Assembly (NCBI GenBank): GCA_947364965.1
Contig: CANAUU010000016.1
Location: forward strand, 1 to 14,381
Length of the DNA stretch: 14,381 nucleotides
Direction of reading: 5' to 3'
Source: an uncultured Candidatus Saccharibacteria bacterium
Lineage (GTDB): Bacteria; Patescibacteriota; Saccharimonadia; Saccharimonadales; Saccharimonadaceae
The notes beneath the pieces are model-generated. The model was not told the DNA's origin and made no database searches. It was given only the letters and a program-made list of their open reading frames with translations. The position numbers and the translations under genes were made by a program. Of the stretch, positions 1 to 6,687 are shown piece by piece (positions within the stretch are counted from its first letter, which is position 1; each line of letters opens with the position of its first letter).

Positions 1-83
1 CCACCGGTCTCGCCGCCAGTTTCACCACCGGTCTCGCCGCCAGTTTCACCACCGGTCTCGCCGCCAGTTTCACCACCGGGTTC
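1..83 (-). repeat. 24-bp tandem repeat coding (GGET)n
   Basis: Three exact 24-bp copies (1-24, 25-48, 49-72) plus a partial, each made of two related 12-bp halves. On the minus strand they encode Gly-Gly-Glu-Thr over and over. The array reaches the contig edge, so the true copy number is unknown and the assembly probably stopped because of it. Confidence 0.9.
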
Positions 84-1652
84 ATCCGGCTCGACAGCGC
101 CAGAACCAGTCCCCTCCGTCACGACGAACTGCGTCAGGTGCTCAGTCTCGAAAGTCGCCTTGCCATCTGCGCCGACCTTGACGTTCTCGGCCACCAGGCT
201 CAACTCAGTTTTCGCCTCGGTGCCAGCATCAACGTCAGCCGGCGTTTCTTTCACGAAATAGACATTGACATAGCTCACGCTGGTCTCCGCACCATCATCG
301 TCAGTTGTCTTGGGCGCAGCGACCGTAATTTGAATCTTCTCGCTCAGGTCTGCGATGGTCGCTTCCGTACCATCAACCTCGATGGAAACGTCAACAAACA
401 CCGCGTTGTCCAAATTGACCGCCTTACCATCTTCGTCGACGAACGCGCCATCCTGTTCCTCATCGGTCGGCAAAGCCGCCTTCAGCGCATCGTCATCGAC
501 CGGTTTCACGACCAAAGCCACATCACCATCGCCAGCAACGTCAGCCTGACCAGCCGCTTCCTTTATAGCTTCCAGAGGTAAGACAACAGTCCCGTCGCCG
601 CACTTCACAGTCACGGTCGCGCCAATGCTCTCGCCGGACACTTCGCCAGTCTCATCATCCTCGATCAGACCAGCCGCTTCCAGCGCTTTCACCGCATCAG
701 CATCCAGCGTCAGTTTCAGGGCATCACCCTCGTTTTGAGCCGCGCCAAGGTCAATCGTGACATTCACCTTCGCCGCTTCGTCACCCTCGCTCAGGTTGCC
801 GAGAGCCTCAGTAATAGCATTCGCCAAAGCCTCGCCGGTCACGGTAGCCGTAGTCTGACCATCCGCACTGGAAGTAGTCACGTCCACGGTTGCCTCAGCA
901 ACCACAGGGTCCTGAACCTCAGGCGTGCCGGGACCTACGGGGTCAGTGGTGCCAGGGTTATCGGGGTTCACCGGATCAGTCGTTCCGGGATTATCGGGAT
1001 CGGTCGTGCCGGGGTCCCCAGGCTGAACGGGTGTCGTCGGCTTGTTGCCGGAACCCCCACCAGAGCTGCTGGAGCCACCACCGGAGCTCGAAGGCGCAAC
1101 CGGCACACCGACGCCCGCCACCACCCTGGTGGCAGTGTTATTGGTCGTCACGTAGGTCATCATTGTCTTACTTGCCGACTTCGCATATCTAGCCAAAGCC
1201 GGATTCTGCTCGACCAGCTCGGCCAGCCGCTGGTTCACCAGCTGCACCTTCAGCGATACAGCTCGGCCGCTTACCAGCGCCTTGAAAGTCACGGTCATGT
1301 TTTCCTGGTCGGTCTTCACGACCTCCAGGACCTTCCCGCTCGACGAAGTCACCTCGCCAATCGACCAGCCAAACATCTTGGCCAGCGCAGCCGGAACCAC
1401 GTTCACGGTATAGGTCTCACCCGCCTTCAGATTCATCCTGGTCACGGAGAGGCGAAGATACTGACCGGTCGCGACCAAAGCCTGCGCCATCAGCGCCTGT
1501 TCCTCCCGCTCCGCAGCAGTCAGAGTCGTAGTCGCGGCGGTATCGTTGCCCTCCGCCTCAGCCGCCAGCGCCGTGCCCATACAGGACATCGCCAGCACCA
1601 AAGACAGCATAATGGCCAACGTTTTCTTCAGCAACCTGATGTTTTTTCGCAT
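1..1652 (-). CDS. Secreted Ser/Pro/Thr-linker surface protein, 3' end cut by contig edge
   Basis: The frame runs open from an ATG at 1652 to base 1 (550 codons seen, no stop). AGGAGG lies 8 nt before the ATG. Residues 1-30 form a Sec signal peptide: basic RKNIRLLKK, a hydrophobic core, then GTALAA. A Ser-Cys inside the core resembles a lipobox only weakly. Residues ~45-160 are a compact, possibly Ig-like domain. About 182-249 is a flexible linker of SSSGGG runs and PGTTDP-type repeats. An acidic, Ala/Val/Asp-rich region follows. The visible end is a tandem GGET repeat, a stalk that normally precedes a wall or membrane anchor lying off the contig. It is probably an exported cell-surface protein; the family is not recognised and the function is unknown. 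It is transcribed away from the element and has host base composition. Confidence 0.85.
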   Translation of the reverse strand, partial: MRKNIRLLKKTLAIMLSLVLAMSCMGTALAAEAEGNDTAATTTLTAAEREEQALMAQALVATGQYLRLSVTRMNLKAGETYTVNVVPAALAKMFGWSIGEVTSSSGKVLEVVKTDQENMTVTFKALVSGRAVSLKVQLVNQRLAELVEQNPALARYAKSASKTMMTYVTTNNTATRVVAGVGVPVAPSSSGGGSSSSGGGSGNKPTTPVQPGDPGTTDPDNPGTTDPVNPDNPGTTDPVGPGTPEVQDPVVAEATVDVTTSSADGQTTATVTGEALANAITEALGNLSEGDEAAKVNVTIDLGAAQNEGDALKLTLDADAVKALEAAGLIEDDETGEVSGESIGATVTVKCGDGTVVLPLEAIKEAAGQADVAGDGDVALVVKPVDDDALKAALPTDEEQDGAFVDEDGKAVNLDNAVFVDVSIEVDGTEATIADLSEKIQITVAAPKTTDDDGAETSVSYVNVYFVKETPADVDAGTEAKTELSLVAENVKVGADGKATFETEHLTQFVVTEGTGSGAVEPDEPGGETGGETGGETGGETGGETGGETG

Positions 1653-1701
1653 TTCGAATTCCTCCTAATTTGTAATGTGCTCGCGCCCGAAAATCCGATT
1701 G

Positions 1702-1803
1702 CTATGAGACTTTCAGACTAGGCGTTCCCTTGCGGGAACAGGTACGTTGTATATCCTGCGCCTCCTTTGCGCCTGATACCATATATATGAACATGGAAAG
1801 CAT
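1702..1803 (-). CDS. Possible 33-aa leader peptide upstream of the surface protein
   Basis: A short frame (ATG 1803, TAG 1702-1704) with GGAGG 9 nt upstream. It begins about 20 nt after a TATAAT at 1830-1835 and ends 50 nt before the surface-protein ATG. A GTTCCC-TTGC-GGGAAC hairpin (6 bp, 1724-1739) lies inside it. The peptide starts MLSMFIYM and resembles nothing I know. The position between promoter and main gene suggests a leader or attenuator frame, but 33 codons can be open by chance, so this is a weak call. Confidence 0.25.
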   Translation of the reverse strand: MLSMFIYMVSGAKEAQDIQRTCSRKGTPSLKVS

Positions 1804-1829
1804 CACTCAATACCTCCACGATGTTCTCA

Positions 1830-1855
1830 ATTATACCCCCCCCGAGAAAAGTCAA
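1830..1855 (-). promoter_or_regulatory. Candidate promoter of the surface protein gene
   Basis: On the minus strand a perfect TATAAT (1830-1835) follows TTGACT (1850-1855). The spacer is only 14 nt, short for a sigma-70 type promoter, and it contains a run of eight identical bases that could be mis-sized. Two further TTGACA motifs (1863-1868 and 1897-1902) lie just upstream. The implied 5' leader is about 170 nt long. Confidence 0.4.
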
Positions 1856-2025
1856 CCCTCATTGTCAAAAACACAACCTTTTTACCTCCCCTCCCGTGTC
1901 AAAAACATAAAACCCCACCACGAGCCCCATCATAGCCCACCTCCAGCGTCAAAAGCCCGCTTTCACCCCAAAAAAACAAAAAACAGCCCTCACCAAGGAC
2001 CGTAAAGCAAAACACTCAAAAACCA

Positions 2026-2033
2026 TGGCTCCC
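2026..2033 (+). other. attL core (TGGCTCCC)
   Basis: Identical to the 8 bp at 10399-10406, with mismatches immediately on both sides (A/C before, C/G after). Host sequence lies to the left. To the right lies the piece of recombinase gene that matches the frame interrupted at the other end. Confidence 0.8.
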
Positions 2034-2148
2034 CCAGTTGGATGAATTTGCGAACTCTGTGACCTCTTATGACCGCAGTAGGATGATGATGTTGAAGGAT
2101 GTATTCCTCGAACTCGGAATAGAGGTGACGGATGTAGCTACGTTGTGA
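2026..2148 (+). other. Displaced 3' end of the serine recombinase gene
   Basis: A start-less open frame of 40 codons, TGG at 2026 to TGA at 2146-2148. Read in the phase set by the core, it begins W-L-P, exactly as the recombinase does at its residues 505-507 (10399 onward). It then continues QLDEFANSVTSYDRSR, a helix-like MMMLKDVFLELG, and ends EVTDVATL. Joining 8887-10398 to 2026-2148 gives an uninterrupted 544-aa protein. In the integrated element this fragment has no start codon or gene context and is presumably untranslated. The opposite strand is open too, but that frame has no start. Confidence 0.8.
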
Positions 2149-2336
2149 CGAACTCTGAACTAATGCCCCTCCCCCTATATTTCGATGACCACCCTAAGTC
2201 CTTGCCTTGACGCTCCGCTGAAAGATTTAGCTTTTGCCGAGTATATTTTTGGCGAGCAGAGATTTCTCTTCGGATGTTTTTAGCATAAGCCAATTGACAA
2301 GTAGACAAAACAGTGTTTTTGTAATAAAATATTCTT
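2149..2336. other. Element intergenic region with a weak promoter
   Basis: No gene seen. A TTGACA (2294-2299) precedes AT-rich TAATAA (2322-2327) with a 22-nt gap, longer than canonical. TAATAA ends 9 nt before the ATG at 2337 and no Shine-Dalgarno is present, so transcription may begin almost at the start codon. Confidence 0.35.
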
Positions 2337-3230
2337 ATGGAAGAGCTCTCTCAGGCACTTCGAGCATATGCCGATGAATGCGACAGCCAAAATACAGCAC
2401 AAGTTTATCTGGACTTAGCTGATGCTTTTTTGGATAGTGATTTTCTAGAGTTTTTTAGAACTTTGGACAATAGTAATGAAATAGCCAAAGTAGAAGAGCA
2501 CTTTAATCAACAGAATAAACAGATCTCGGTGTTCAATATGAGTGGTTACTCTGCTTATTTATATGACATCCATACTCAATATGTTTTGTATCGGCTAGAT
2601 AGAAAGAAAGCAGGCATTGGCAAGGCGAGGCAAGATGTTCGTGAAATCGAAAATCGCATCAAAACCGCCGAGAGCAACATTGAGAACATTGAGAAGATTT
2701 CTGGCATTTTATCTGGAACGGAAATGCTGGAGGCGTATGCCAAAGATTTTAACAAAGAAGCAATCGAACATAATAGAAACGCTCGTCATTGGCTCGGCTG
2801 TCTTATTCTGCTAGGAGTGGGGTGGATAATATTAACAGCTACATTGCTTTGCGTGCAACTCCCAGACTTTAATTTGTTGGAACAAGTAATTGCGGATGAT
2901 ATAAAAGGTGGCACAGAACTACCTCGAGTCATTACTCTTGCAATAAAATTTGGCATTCTTGCCATTTATACGCAGGTCTTGCTCTTTGCGAAAAAGAATT
3001 ATTATGCCGAAAGGCATCTGGAACAGGCGAACATTCATAGGCGCAATGTATTAAAGTCGTTACATGCAGTCTATAATGTGGTTAATAATAAAGAAGAACG
3101 CGATAGACTTCTCGTAATTGGTGCAACTACTGCATTTTCTGAACCTGAGAGTGGATTTATTACTCGTAAAGAAGGTGCTGGAAGTGACAATTCCAGTATT
3201 GATGCAATTCTAAAGACCCTTGTGAAGTAG
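2337..3230 (+). CDS. Coiled-coil protein with two transmembrane segments, possible defence cargo
   Basis: 297 aa. Residues 1-90 are helical and acidic. Residues ~95-125 look like a coiled coil (KARQDVREIENRIKTAESNI). Transmembrane segments lie at about 152-172 and 197-218. The C-terminal part contains HLEQANIHRRNVLKSLHAV, then an Arg-rich helix and ATTAFSEPESGF. That order (coiled coil, membrane hairpin, then an N-x-HR...A...F...P-x-x-GF tail) reminds me of uncharacterised membrane proteins found near phage-defence genes, but I cannot name a family. No SD precedes the ATG, which lies directly after AT-rich promoter-like sequence. In the circular element this would be the first gene after the recombinase. 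It is AT-rich like the rest of the element. Function unknown. Confidence 0.8.
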   Translation: MEELSQALRAYADECDSQNTAQVYLDLADAFLDSDFLEFFRTLDNSNEIAKVEEHFNQQNKQISVFNMSGYSAYLYDIHTQYVLYRLDRKKAGIGKARQDVREIENRIKTAESNIENIEKISGILSGTEMLEAYAKDFNKEAIEHNRNARHWLGCLILLGVGWIILTATLLCVQLPDFNLLEQVIADDIKGGTELPRVITLAIKFGILAIYTQVLLFAKKNYYAERHLEQANIHRRNVLKSLHAVYNVVNNKEERDRLLVIGATTAFSEPESGFITRKEGAGSDNSSIDAILKTLVK

Positions 3231-3404
3231 TTTTCCCACATTTTCTTAGACAATCGAGGTTTTGCTATAGAAAACTCTCTTTGCTGATTTGCAACATAAG
3301 TATAAGAAATAATGGAGCTGGGTAAGGGTTTGATTGAGCTAGCGTTTGGTGAGTTCGGGTTTGGTAAAAACGCTTTTGCTCTTTGATGTTAAGATTAAGG
3401 CATC
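3231..3404. other. Gap with weak promoter-like sequence and a 24-codon frame
   Basis: TATAAG (3301-3306 region) precedes a 24-codon frame, ATG 3312 to TGA 3384-3386, starting MELGKGL. The frame has no SD and no recognisable sequence. A GAG-x-TTTT...AAAAC-TC imperfect hairpin lies near 3257-3280. None of this is strong enough to call a gene. Confidence 0.25.
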
Positions 3405-3980
3405 ATGGCTAGACCTACCAAATACACCGAAGAACTCACCAAACGCATCAGGCAGTATCTCGTTGACGGGCTGACTGTCCGCGATTGTTGCTTTGGCGTC
3501 GGAATAAGCGAAGATACGTTTTGTCGTTGGCGTAGAGAGAAGCCTGAGTTTGCTAAGCTAGTACAGGAAGCAACTGAAGCTCAATGTTGGAGTAGCCTAG
3601 GGCTTGCTCGCACTAGCGAATACCGACGCTACACCAGGCGAACAAAACGCACCCAAAATCAAGTGAGAAGCGAGAAACGGTCAAACACTCGTCTTGGCAC
3701 AGAAAATGCCCCAGAAACGCCTCTAAATGCGTCTGAGAGGCATTCTGGTGTTTGGCTTGGTGCTAACTTAGTAAATATGACGAACAAGACAAACCAGCTC
3801 CCCACTCGTACTAAGCCACCAGTAGATGAGTTTGGTGAACTGGTTTGCTGTAATCCATATTGTAATTCCACTACAAACAAAGTGGAGTGGGTAGAGCGAG
3901 AGACGTATGGAAGACCTATACTGCACCGTTGTAGCTTGGAGAAATGGCAAGAGCTAGCGAGAGCTAGAACTATGAGGTGA
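3405..3980 (+). CDS. Helix-turn-helix protein, terminase-small-subunit-like N-terminus with Cys-rich tail
   Basis: 191 aa. Residues 1-60 (starting MARPTKYTEEL, then TVRDCCFGVGISEDTFCRWRR and EKPEFAKLVQEA) match the helix-turn-helix at the front of phage small terminase subunits and related transposase-like proteins, which bind DNA. The rest does not match a terminase. Residues 70-130 are polar, basic and low in complexity. The C-terminal 60 residues contain a CCNPYC cluster and one later Cys, perhaps a metal site. No large terminase or head genes are present, so a role as element-specific DNA-binding protein or regulator is more likely than DNA packaging. AAGG lies shortly before the ATG. Its 3' end overlaps the convergent minus-strand gene by 11 bp. 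Confidence 0.75.
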   Translation: MARPTKYTEELTKRIRQYLVDGLTVRDCCFGVGISEDTFCRWRREKPEFAKLVQEATEAQCWSSLGLARTSEYRRYTRRTKRTQNQVRSEKRSNTRLGTENAPETPLNASERHSGVWLGANLVNMTNKTNQLPTRTKPPVDEFGELVCCNPYCNSTTNKVEWVERETYGRPILHRCSLEKWQELARARTMR

Positions 3981-4143
3981 GAAGCCAAACAAAGAGAGCA
4001 ACCACGCCACCTACCAATATGAGCGAAATGGCAAAACAAATCACAATAACAGCAAAAGCTCCATTGCTAACTTCCCGTTTAGGGTTCTTAGCGGCGTCTT
4101 TGCCCATTTCGTAAAGCCAGTATGGGTCGAAGGGGCTACTCAT
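3970..4143 (-). CDS. Small single-span membrane protein (57 aa)
   Basis: The start was chosen at ATG 4141-4143 because it sits inside the stop of the upstream small frame (ATGAGTAG), a standard translational-coupling overlap. An in-frame ATG seven codons upstream also exists. The protein begins MSSPFDPYWLYEMGKDA, has a short basic stretch (KNPKRE), and ends in a ~27-residue hydrophobic segment (AFAVIVICF... to VALFVWLL) with almost nothing after it. This is a tail-anchored or single-pass topology. Such small membrane proteins on elements can be toxins, exclusion factors or coat-like proteins; nothing here decides. It runs opposite to all other element genes and overlaps the 3' end of the HTH gene. 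Confidence 0.55.
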   Translation of the reverse strand: MSSPFDPYWLYEMGKDAAKNPKREVSNGAFAVIVICFAISLILVGGVVALFVWLLTS

Positions 4144-4246
4144 TGCTACTATGTCCCATTCCATTCAAAGCGCTATCGAGTAAGACATCACCACGTTTAT
4201 CTCTAATCGCCAATAGCTTATTGTCTTGTAGTCTATGCTTAATCAT
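4136..4246 (-). CDS. Small basic protein (36 aa) coupled to the membrane protein
   Basis: ATG 4244-4246 to TAG 4136-4138. AAGGA lies 8-9 nt before the start and a TATAAT 20 nt before it. The peptide starts MIKHRLQDNKLLAIRDKRGD and ends GMGHSSNE. Its stop overlaps the start of the 57-aa membrane protein, so the two would be translated together. The promoter, SD and overlap make this better supported than its length alone would. Function unknown. Confidence 0.45.
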   Translation of the reverse strand: MIKHRLQDNKLLAIRDKRGDVLLDSALNGMGHSSNE

Positions 4247-4265
4247 AAAACTTTTCCTTATGCCT

Positions 4266-4271
4266 ATTATA
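4266..4271 (-). promoter_or_regulatory. -10 box of the minus-strand small-gene pair
   Basis: Minus-strand TATAAT 20 nt upstream of the 36-aa frame. It is divergent from the methyltransferase promoter about 90 bp away. Between them an imperfect inverted repeat (ACCAATAAAAACC near 4292 and GGTTTTACTGGT near 4331-4341) could be a shared operator. No good -35 was seen. Confidence 0.5.
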
Positions 4272-4358
4272 AGCTAATTTAGTCGCAGCGCCACCAAAAA
4301 CCAATAAAAACCTTGGCTTTTTAGGTAAGGGTTTTACTGGTGAGAGAGTCATTTTTTG

Positions 4359-4367
4359 TGATATAAT
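4359..4367 (+). promoter_or_regulatory. Extended -10 promoter of the R-M genes
   Basis: TGATATAAT is a perfect extended -10. No recognisable -35 lies at 17 nt, which extended -10 promoters tolerate. The predicted start at about 4374 coincides with the first base of a long structured leader. Confidence 0.7.
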
Positions 4368-4373
4368 AGAGAT

Positions 4374-4539
4374 GTCCAAATCTAATTATTTTTACAACAG
4401 AAGCAGCAGAGTTGCTGTTGCTGGATGCCCAGAATATAGGGCATCTCGGCACAACGGGCATCTCTGTTGTAAAAGATTTGGACATCCGTCGGGATGTCCT
4501 ATTTCGTTTCTGTTGTATCCAACTTCAAGGAGAAAACAG
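4374..4539 (+). ncRNA. Structured leader RNA of the methyltransferase gene, candidate translational switch
   Basis: Starting at the predicted transcription start, 4374-4383 pairs with 4474-4483 (10 bp), and 4390-4401 pairs with 4463-4474 (11-12 bp). Inside are hairpins 4402-4409/4415-4422 and GATGCCC 4424-4430 with GGGCATC 4439-4445. Downstream is GGACATCC 4480-4487 with GGATGTCC 4492-4499 and a 4-nt loop. Several segments occur twice: GGGCATC at 4439 and 4456, TCTGTTGTA at 4463 and 4509, GATGCCC at 4424 and 4539. The last copy contains the start codon. The pairings are therefore mutually exclusive. The gene's SD (AAGGAG, 4527-4532) follows. I know no named RNA family with this layout. Confidence 0.6.
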
Positions 4540-5541
4540 ATGCCCAACCAAAAGAAAGCCGAACCCCACAAGAAATACCGCGTTTTATCACTCTTCTCAG
4601 GTTGTGGCGGCTTAGATTTAGGGCTTGAGGGAGGTTTTACTTATCTTGGTCACCAATACGCTGAAAATCCCTTTGAAATCGTTTGGGCTAATGACATAAA
4701 CGAAAAAGCTACAAAAACACAGAAGTTAAACTTTCCTAATACTGAGGTGATTTGCGGCGATATTGTTAAGCTTCTCGCAGATGGGATAAAAATGCCTGAT
4801 AATATCGACGTCGTCGTTGGTGGTTTCCCTTGCCAAGATTTTAGTCTTGCTGGTAAGAGACGTGGATTAACCGTCAAGCGTGGTCAACTATATCTAAGTA
4901 TGGCAAAAGTCATAGAAATGAAACAACCAAAGGTGTTTTTGGCAGAAAACGTCAAAGGTTTGCTGTCGTGGGAAAATGGCTTGGCAATTAAGACGATTAC
5001 GGAAGATTTTGCCAAACTTGGGTATGACGTGGATTACAAGCTGCTACACACTGCTGACTTTGGCGTACCACAAACTCGTGAGCGTGTAATCATTGTAGGC
5101 ATCCGAAAAGATCTAGGGCTGAAGATGAAGTGGGTAGAGCCAACGCATTCGGACGACAAAAAGTCTGGTCTCAAGCCGTGGGTTACACTTCAAGAGGCGA
5201 TTGGCGACATCGAGGACGAAGAAGTCCAAAGAACAATGCCTAACTTTGGCTACTCTAAGGCAAAACGAATTAAAGGCACACAAGGCAACACTATTACAAA
5301 AGCTGACCGTCCTGCTCCGACTATGCGTGCTGAGCATCACGGTAACATCGAGTTTCACTACAAACTTCCTCGCCGTTTGTCTGCTAGAGAGGCAGCGAGG
5401 ATTCAATCGTTCCCAGACAATTTCGAGTTTGTCTCCTCTATTACGGACGCATACAGGCAAGTGGGCAATGCCGTTGCTCCAGTGTTTGGTTGGCACCTTG
5501 CCCAGATGTTAAAGGAGATTCTGGGCAATGATTTACGTTGA
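4540..5541 (+). CDS. Type II DNA (cytosine-5) methyltransferase
   Basis: 333 aa from ATG 4540. This start was chosen because AAGGAG lies 7 nt upstream and the protein then opens just before motif I; the upstream in-frame extension to 4372 begins at or before the predicted transcription start and overlaps the leader structure. It methylates C5 of cytosine in its recognition site using S-adenosylmethionine. All key motifs are present: I LSLFSGCGG (16-24), IV GGFPCQDFS with catalytic Cys98, VI ENV (136-138), VIII QTRER (178-182), X QVGNAVAP (307-314). The target-recognition region between VIII and IX is short, so one specificity is expected; the site cannot be read from sequence. Length is typical of the family. 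It overlaps the endonuclease gene by 14 bp, forming a classic R-M operon. Confidence 0.95.
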   Translation: MPNQKKAEPHKKYRVLSLFSGCGGLDLGLEGGFTYLGHQYAENPFEIVWANDINEKATKTQKLNFPNTEVICGDIVKLLADGIKMPDNIDVVVGGFPCQDFSLAGKRRGLTVKRGQLYLSMAKVIEMKQPKVFLAENVKGLLSWENGLAIKTITEDFAKLGYDVDYKLLHTADFGVPQTRERVIIVGIRKDLGLKMKWVEPTHSDDKKSGLKPWVTLQEAIGDIEDEEVQRTMPNFGYSKAKRIKGTQGNTITKADRPAPTMRAEHHGNIEFHYKLPRRLSAREAARIQSFPDNFEFVSSITDAYRQVGNAVAPVFGWHLAQMLKEILGNDLR

Positions 5542-6616
5542 TAATCCAACGATTGAACGCACTGAAGTCGAGCAGTTGCTAGCCGATACAAGGGTCGGAA
5601 CTCTAAACACTATTGCTACGTTTGGACATCCAGAGAGGGTGACTGGCAATGAATTTGAAGAAATCGTTTACGAAGTGGCAAAAAGTTATGCTCGTGGAAC
5701 GAACTTCGAGGGTCAGATTGTGCATACGGCTGACCGTGAGTTTCCTGACATTGTTGCAGCAGACCGTTACGGCATAGAGGTAAAAGCAACCAAAAAGAAC
5801 GACTGGACTTCAATTGGTAATAGCGTTTTGGAATCATCTCGCATTTCCACAGTCGAAAAGATTTATCTGTTTTTTGGCAAATTAGGCGGCAAGCCAGATA
5901 TTCGTTTCAGGGATTATGAATCGTGTTTGAAGGGCATCTCGGTGACTCACTACCCCCGTTATCAGATTGATATGGAATTGCCGATTGGAGCATCAATCTT
6001 TGATAAAATGCAAATCCCATACGATGAACTGCGTATGATGGAAAACCCAATTCAAGAAGTGAGGCGGTACTACAAGTCTCAAATGACTAAAGGTGATTCT
6101 TTATGGTGGATTGATGACGATGCAGAAAGTTTGCCAGCACTTAGCCCAGTAATACGGAATCTCTCATCACTATCGCCTGAAGAAAAGGATGTTGTGGTTT
6201 CATCAATTTTTGCGTTTTTCCCAGAAGTTTTCTCCAGCAGCGCCAAAAAGTATGAACGAGTACCAGCGTTTTTAGCATCACAATATGGTGTAGTGACAGC
6301 TAATTTACGAGATTTCTTCACAGCTGGAGGCAAGGTATCGATTGATTACAATGGTAGCAAAATACAAGTGCCGCAAATCATTTACAGGACGCGGTTGCTT
6401 GCTCCAAAAATTCACGCTCGCTTGTCTGGGAAAAATCAACAAACATTGGAAAATTATTGGGGACACAAAATCAATGGTGATTTCGTTGGTGCAGATGCTG
6501 CGTGGTGCGCAGAGGTCGATAGGCTTTACTCTGATGCGTACAATCCACATCTTGTCTCTAATCAGTATTTGGCTGGCTTGACTGATTGGCAGCGCAAACA
6601 GCGAATGATGAACTAA
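5528..6616 (+). CDS. Type II restriction endonuclease, PD-(D/E)XK fold
   Basis: 362 aa. ATG 5528 lies inside the end of the methyltransferase gene, implying translational coupling. The nuclease core is visible: GNEFEEIVYEVAK with Glu44 on the first helix, then FPDIV with Asp74, then GIEVKAT with Glu84 and Lys86. This is the PD...ExK signature of metal-dependent endonucleases. The remaining ~250 residues presumably recognise DNA and dimerise; WW at ~205 and a C-terminal YxxGLTDWQ stretch are notable. It should cleave the same site that the upstream enzyme methylates. The enzyme family and site are not recognised. The pairing with a 5mC methyltransferase makes the role secure even though the sequence is divergent. 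Confidence 0.85.
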   Translation: MIYVDNPTIERTEVEQLLADTRVGTLNTIATFGHPERVTGNEFEEIVYEVAKSYARGTNFEGQIVHTADREFPDIVAADRYGIEVKATKKNDWTSIGNSVLESSRISTVEKIYLFFGKLGGKPDIRFRDYESCLKGISVTHYPRYQIDMELPIGASIFDKMQIPYDELRMMENPIQEVRRYYKSQMTKGDSLWWIDDDAESLPALSPVIRNLSSLSPEEKDVVVSSIFAFFPEVFSSSAKKYERVPAFLASQYGVVTANLRDFFTAGGKVSIDYNGSKIQVPQIIYRTRLLAPKIHARLSGKNQQTLENYWGHKINGDFVGADAAWCAEVDRLYSDAYNPHLVSNQYLAGLTDWQRKQRMMN

Positions 6617-6627
6617 GGGGAGTCCAT

Positions 6628-6656
6628 TTGTTTTTGTAGCAATAATATGCTATAAT
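6628..6656 (+). promoter_or_regulatory. Promoter of the winged-helix gene
   Basis: TTGTTT (6628-6633), 17 nt, TATAAT (6651-6656), with TGC giving an extended -10. The predicted start is near 6663, leaving a ~25-nt leader with GAGG at 6672-6675. Confidence 0.7.
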
Positions 6657-6687
6657 TGCCAGTAGTAAATTGAGGATGTGATGAAAA

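Larger units (their letters stand above)
1653..2025. other. Host intergenic region, left of the element
   Basis: Apart from the candidate promoter and leader frame, this stretch is A/C-rich on the + strand and has no convincing gene. Its right half (1860-2025) contains homopolymer runs and repeated GTCAAAA motifs. The last host bases before the attachment core read ACCA. Before insertion this sequence would have directly followed the 3' end of the tRNA-Asn gene. Confidence 0.6.

Noticed and set aside
138..1721. Plus-strand open frames over the surface protein gene
   Set aside because: They are shadows of the minus-strand gene, which has an SD, a signal peptide and sensible composition.
2026..2160. 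tRNA remnant, since tggctccccca looks like a tRNA 3' end with CCA
   Set aside because: No T-arm or other stems follow. The match is explained by the 8-bp att core plus recombinase coding sequence.
2005..2210. Minus-strand open frame containing SYIRHLYSEFEEY
   Set aside because: It has no start codon and is the mirror of the + strand recombinase tail, which is supported by phase continuity at the att core.
3312..3386. 24-aa frame starting MELGKGL
   Set aside because: Too short, with no SD and no coupling to a neighbour; kept only as a note.
4372..4539. 56-codon N-terminal extension of the methyltransferase
   Set aside because: Its ATG lies at or before the predicted transcription start and the stretch is explained by the structured leader. 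The SD and motif spacing favour ATG 4540.
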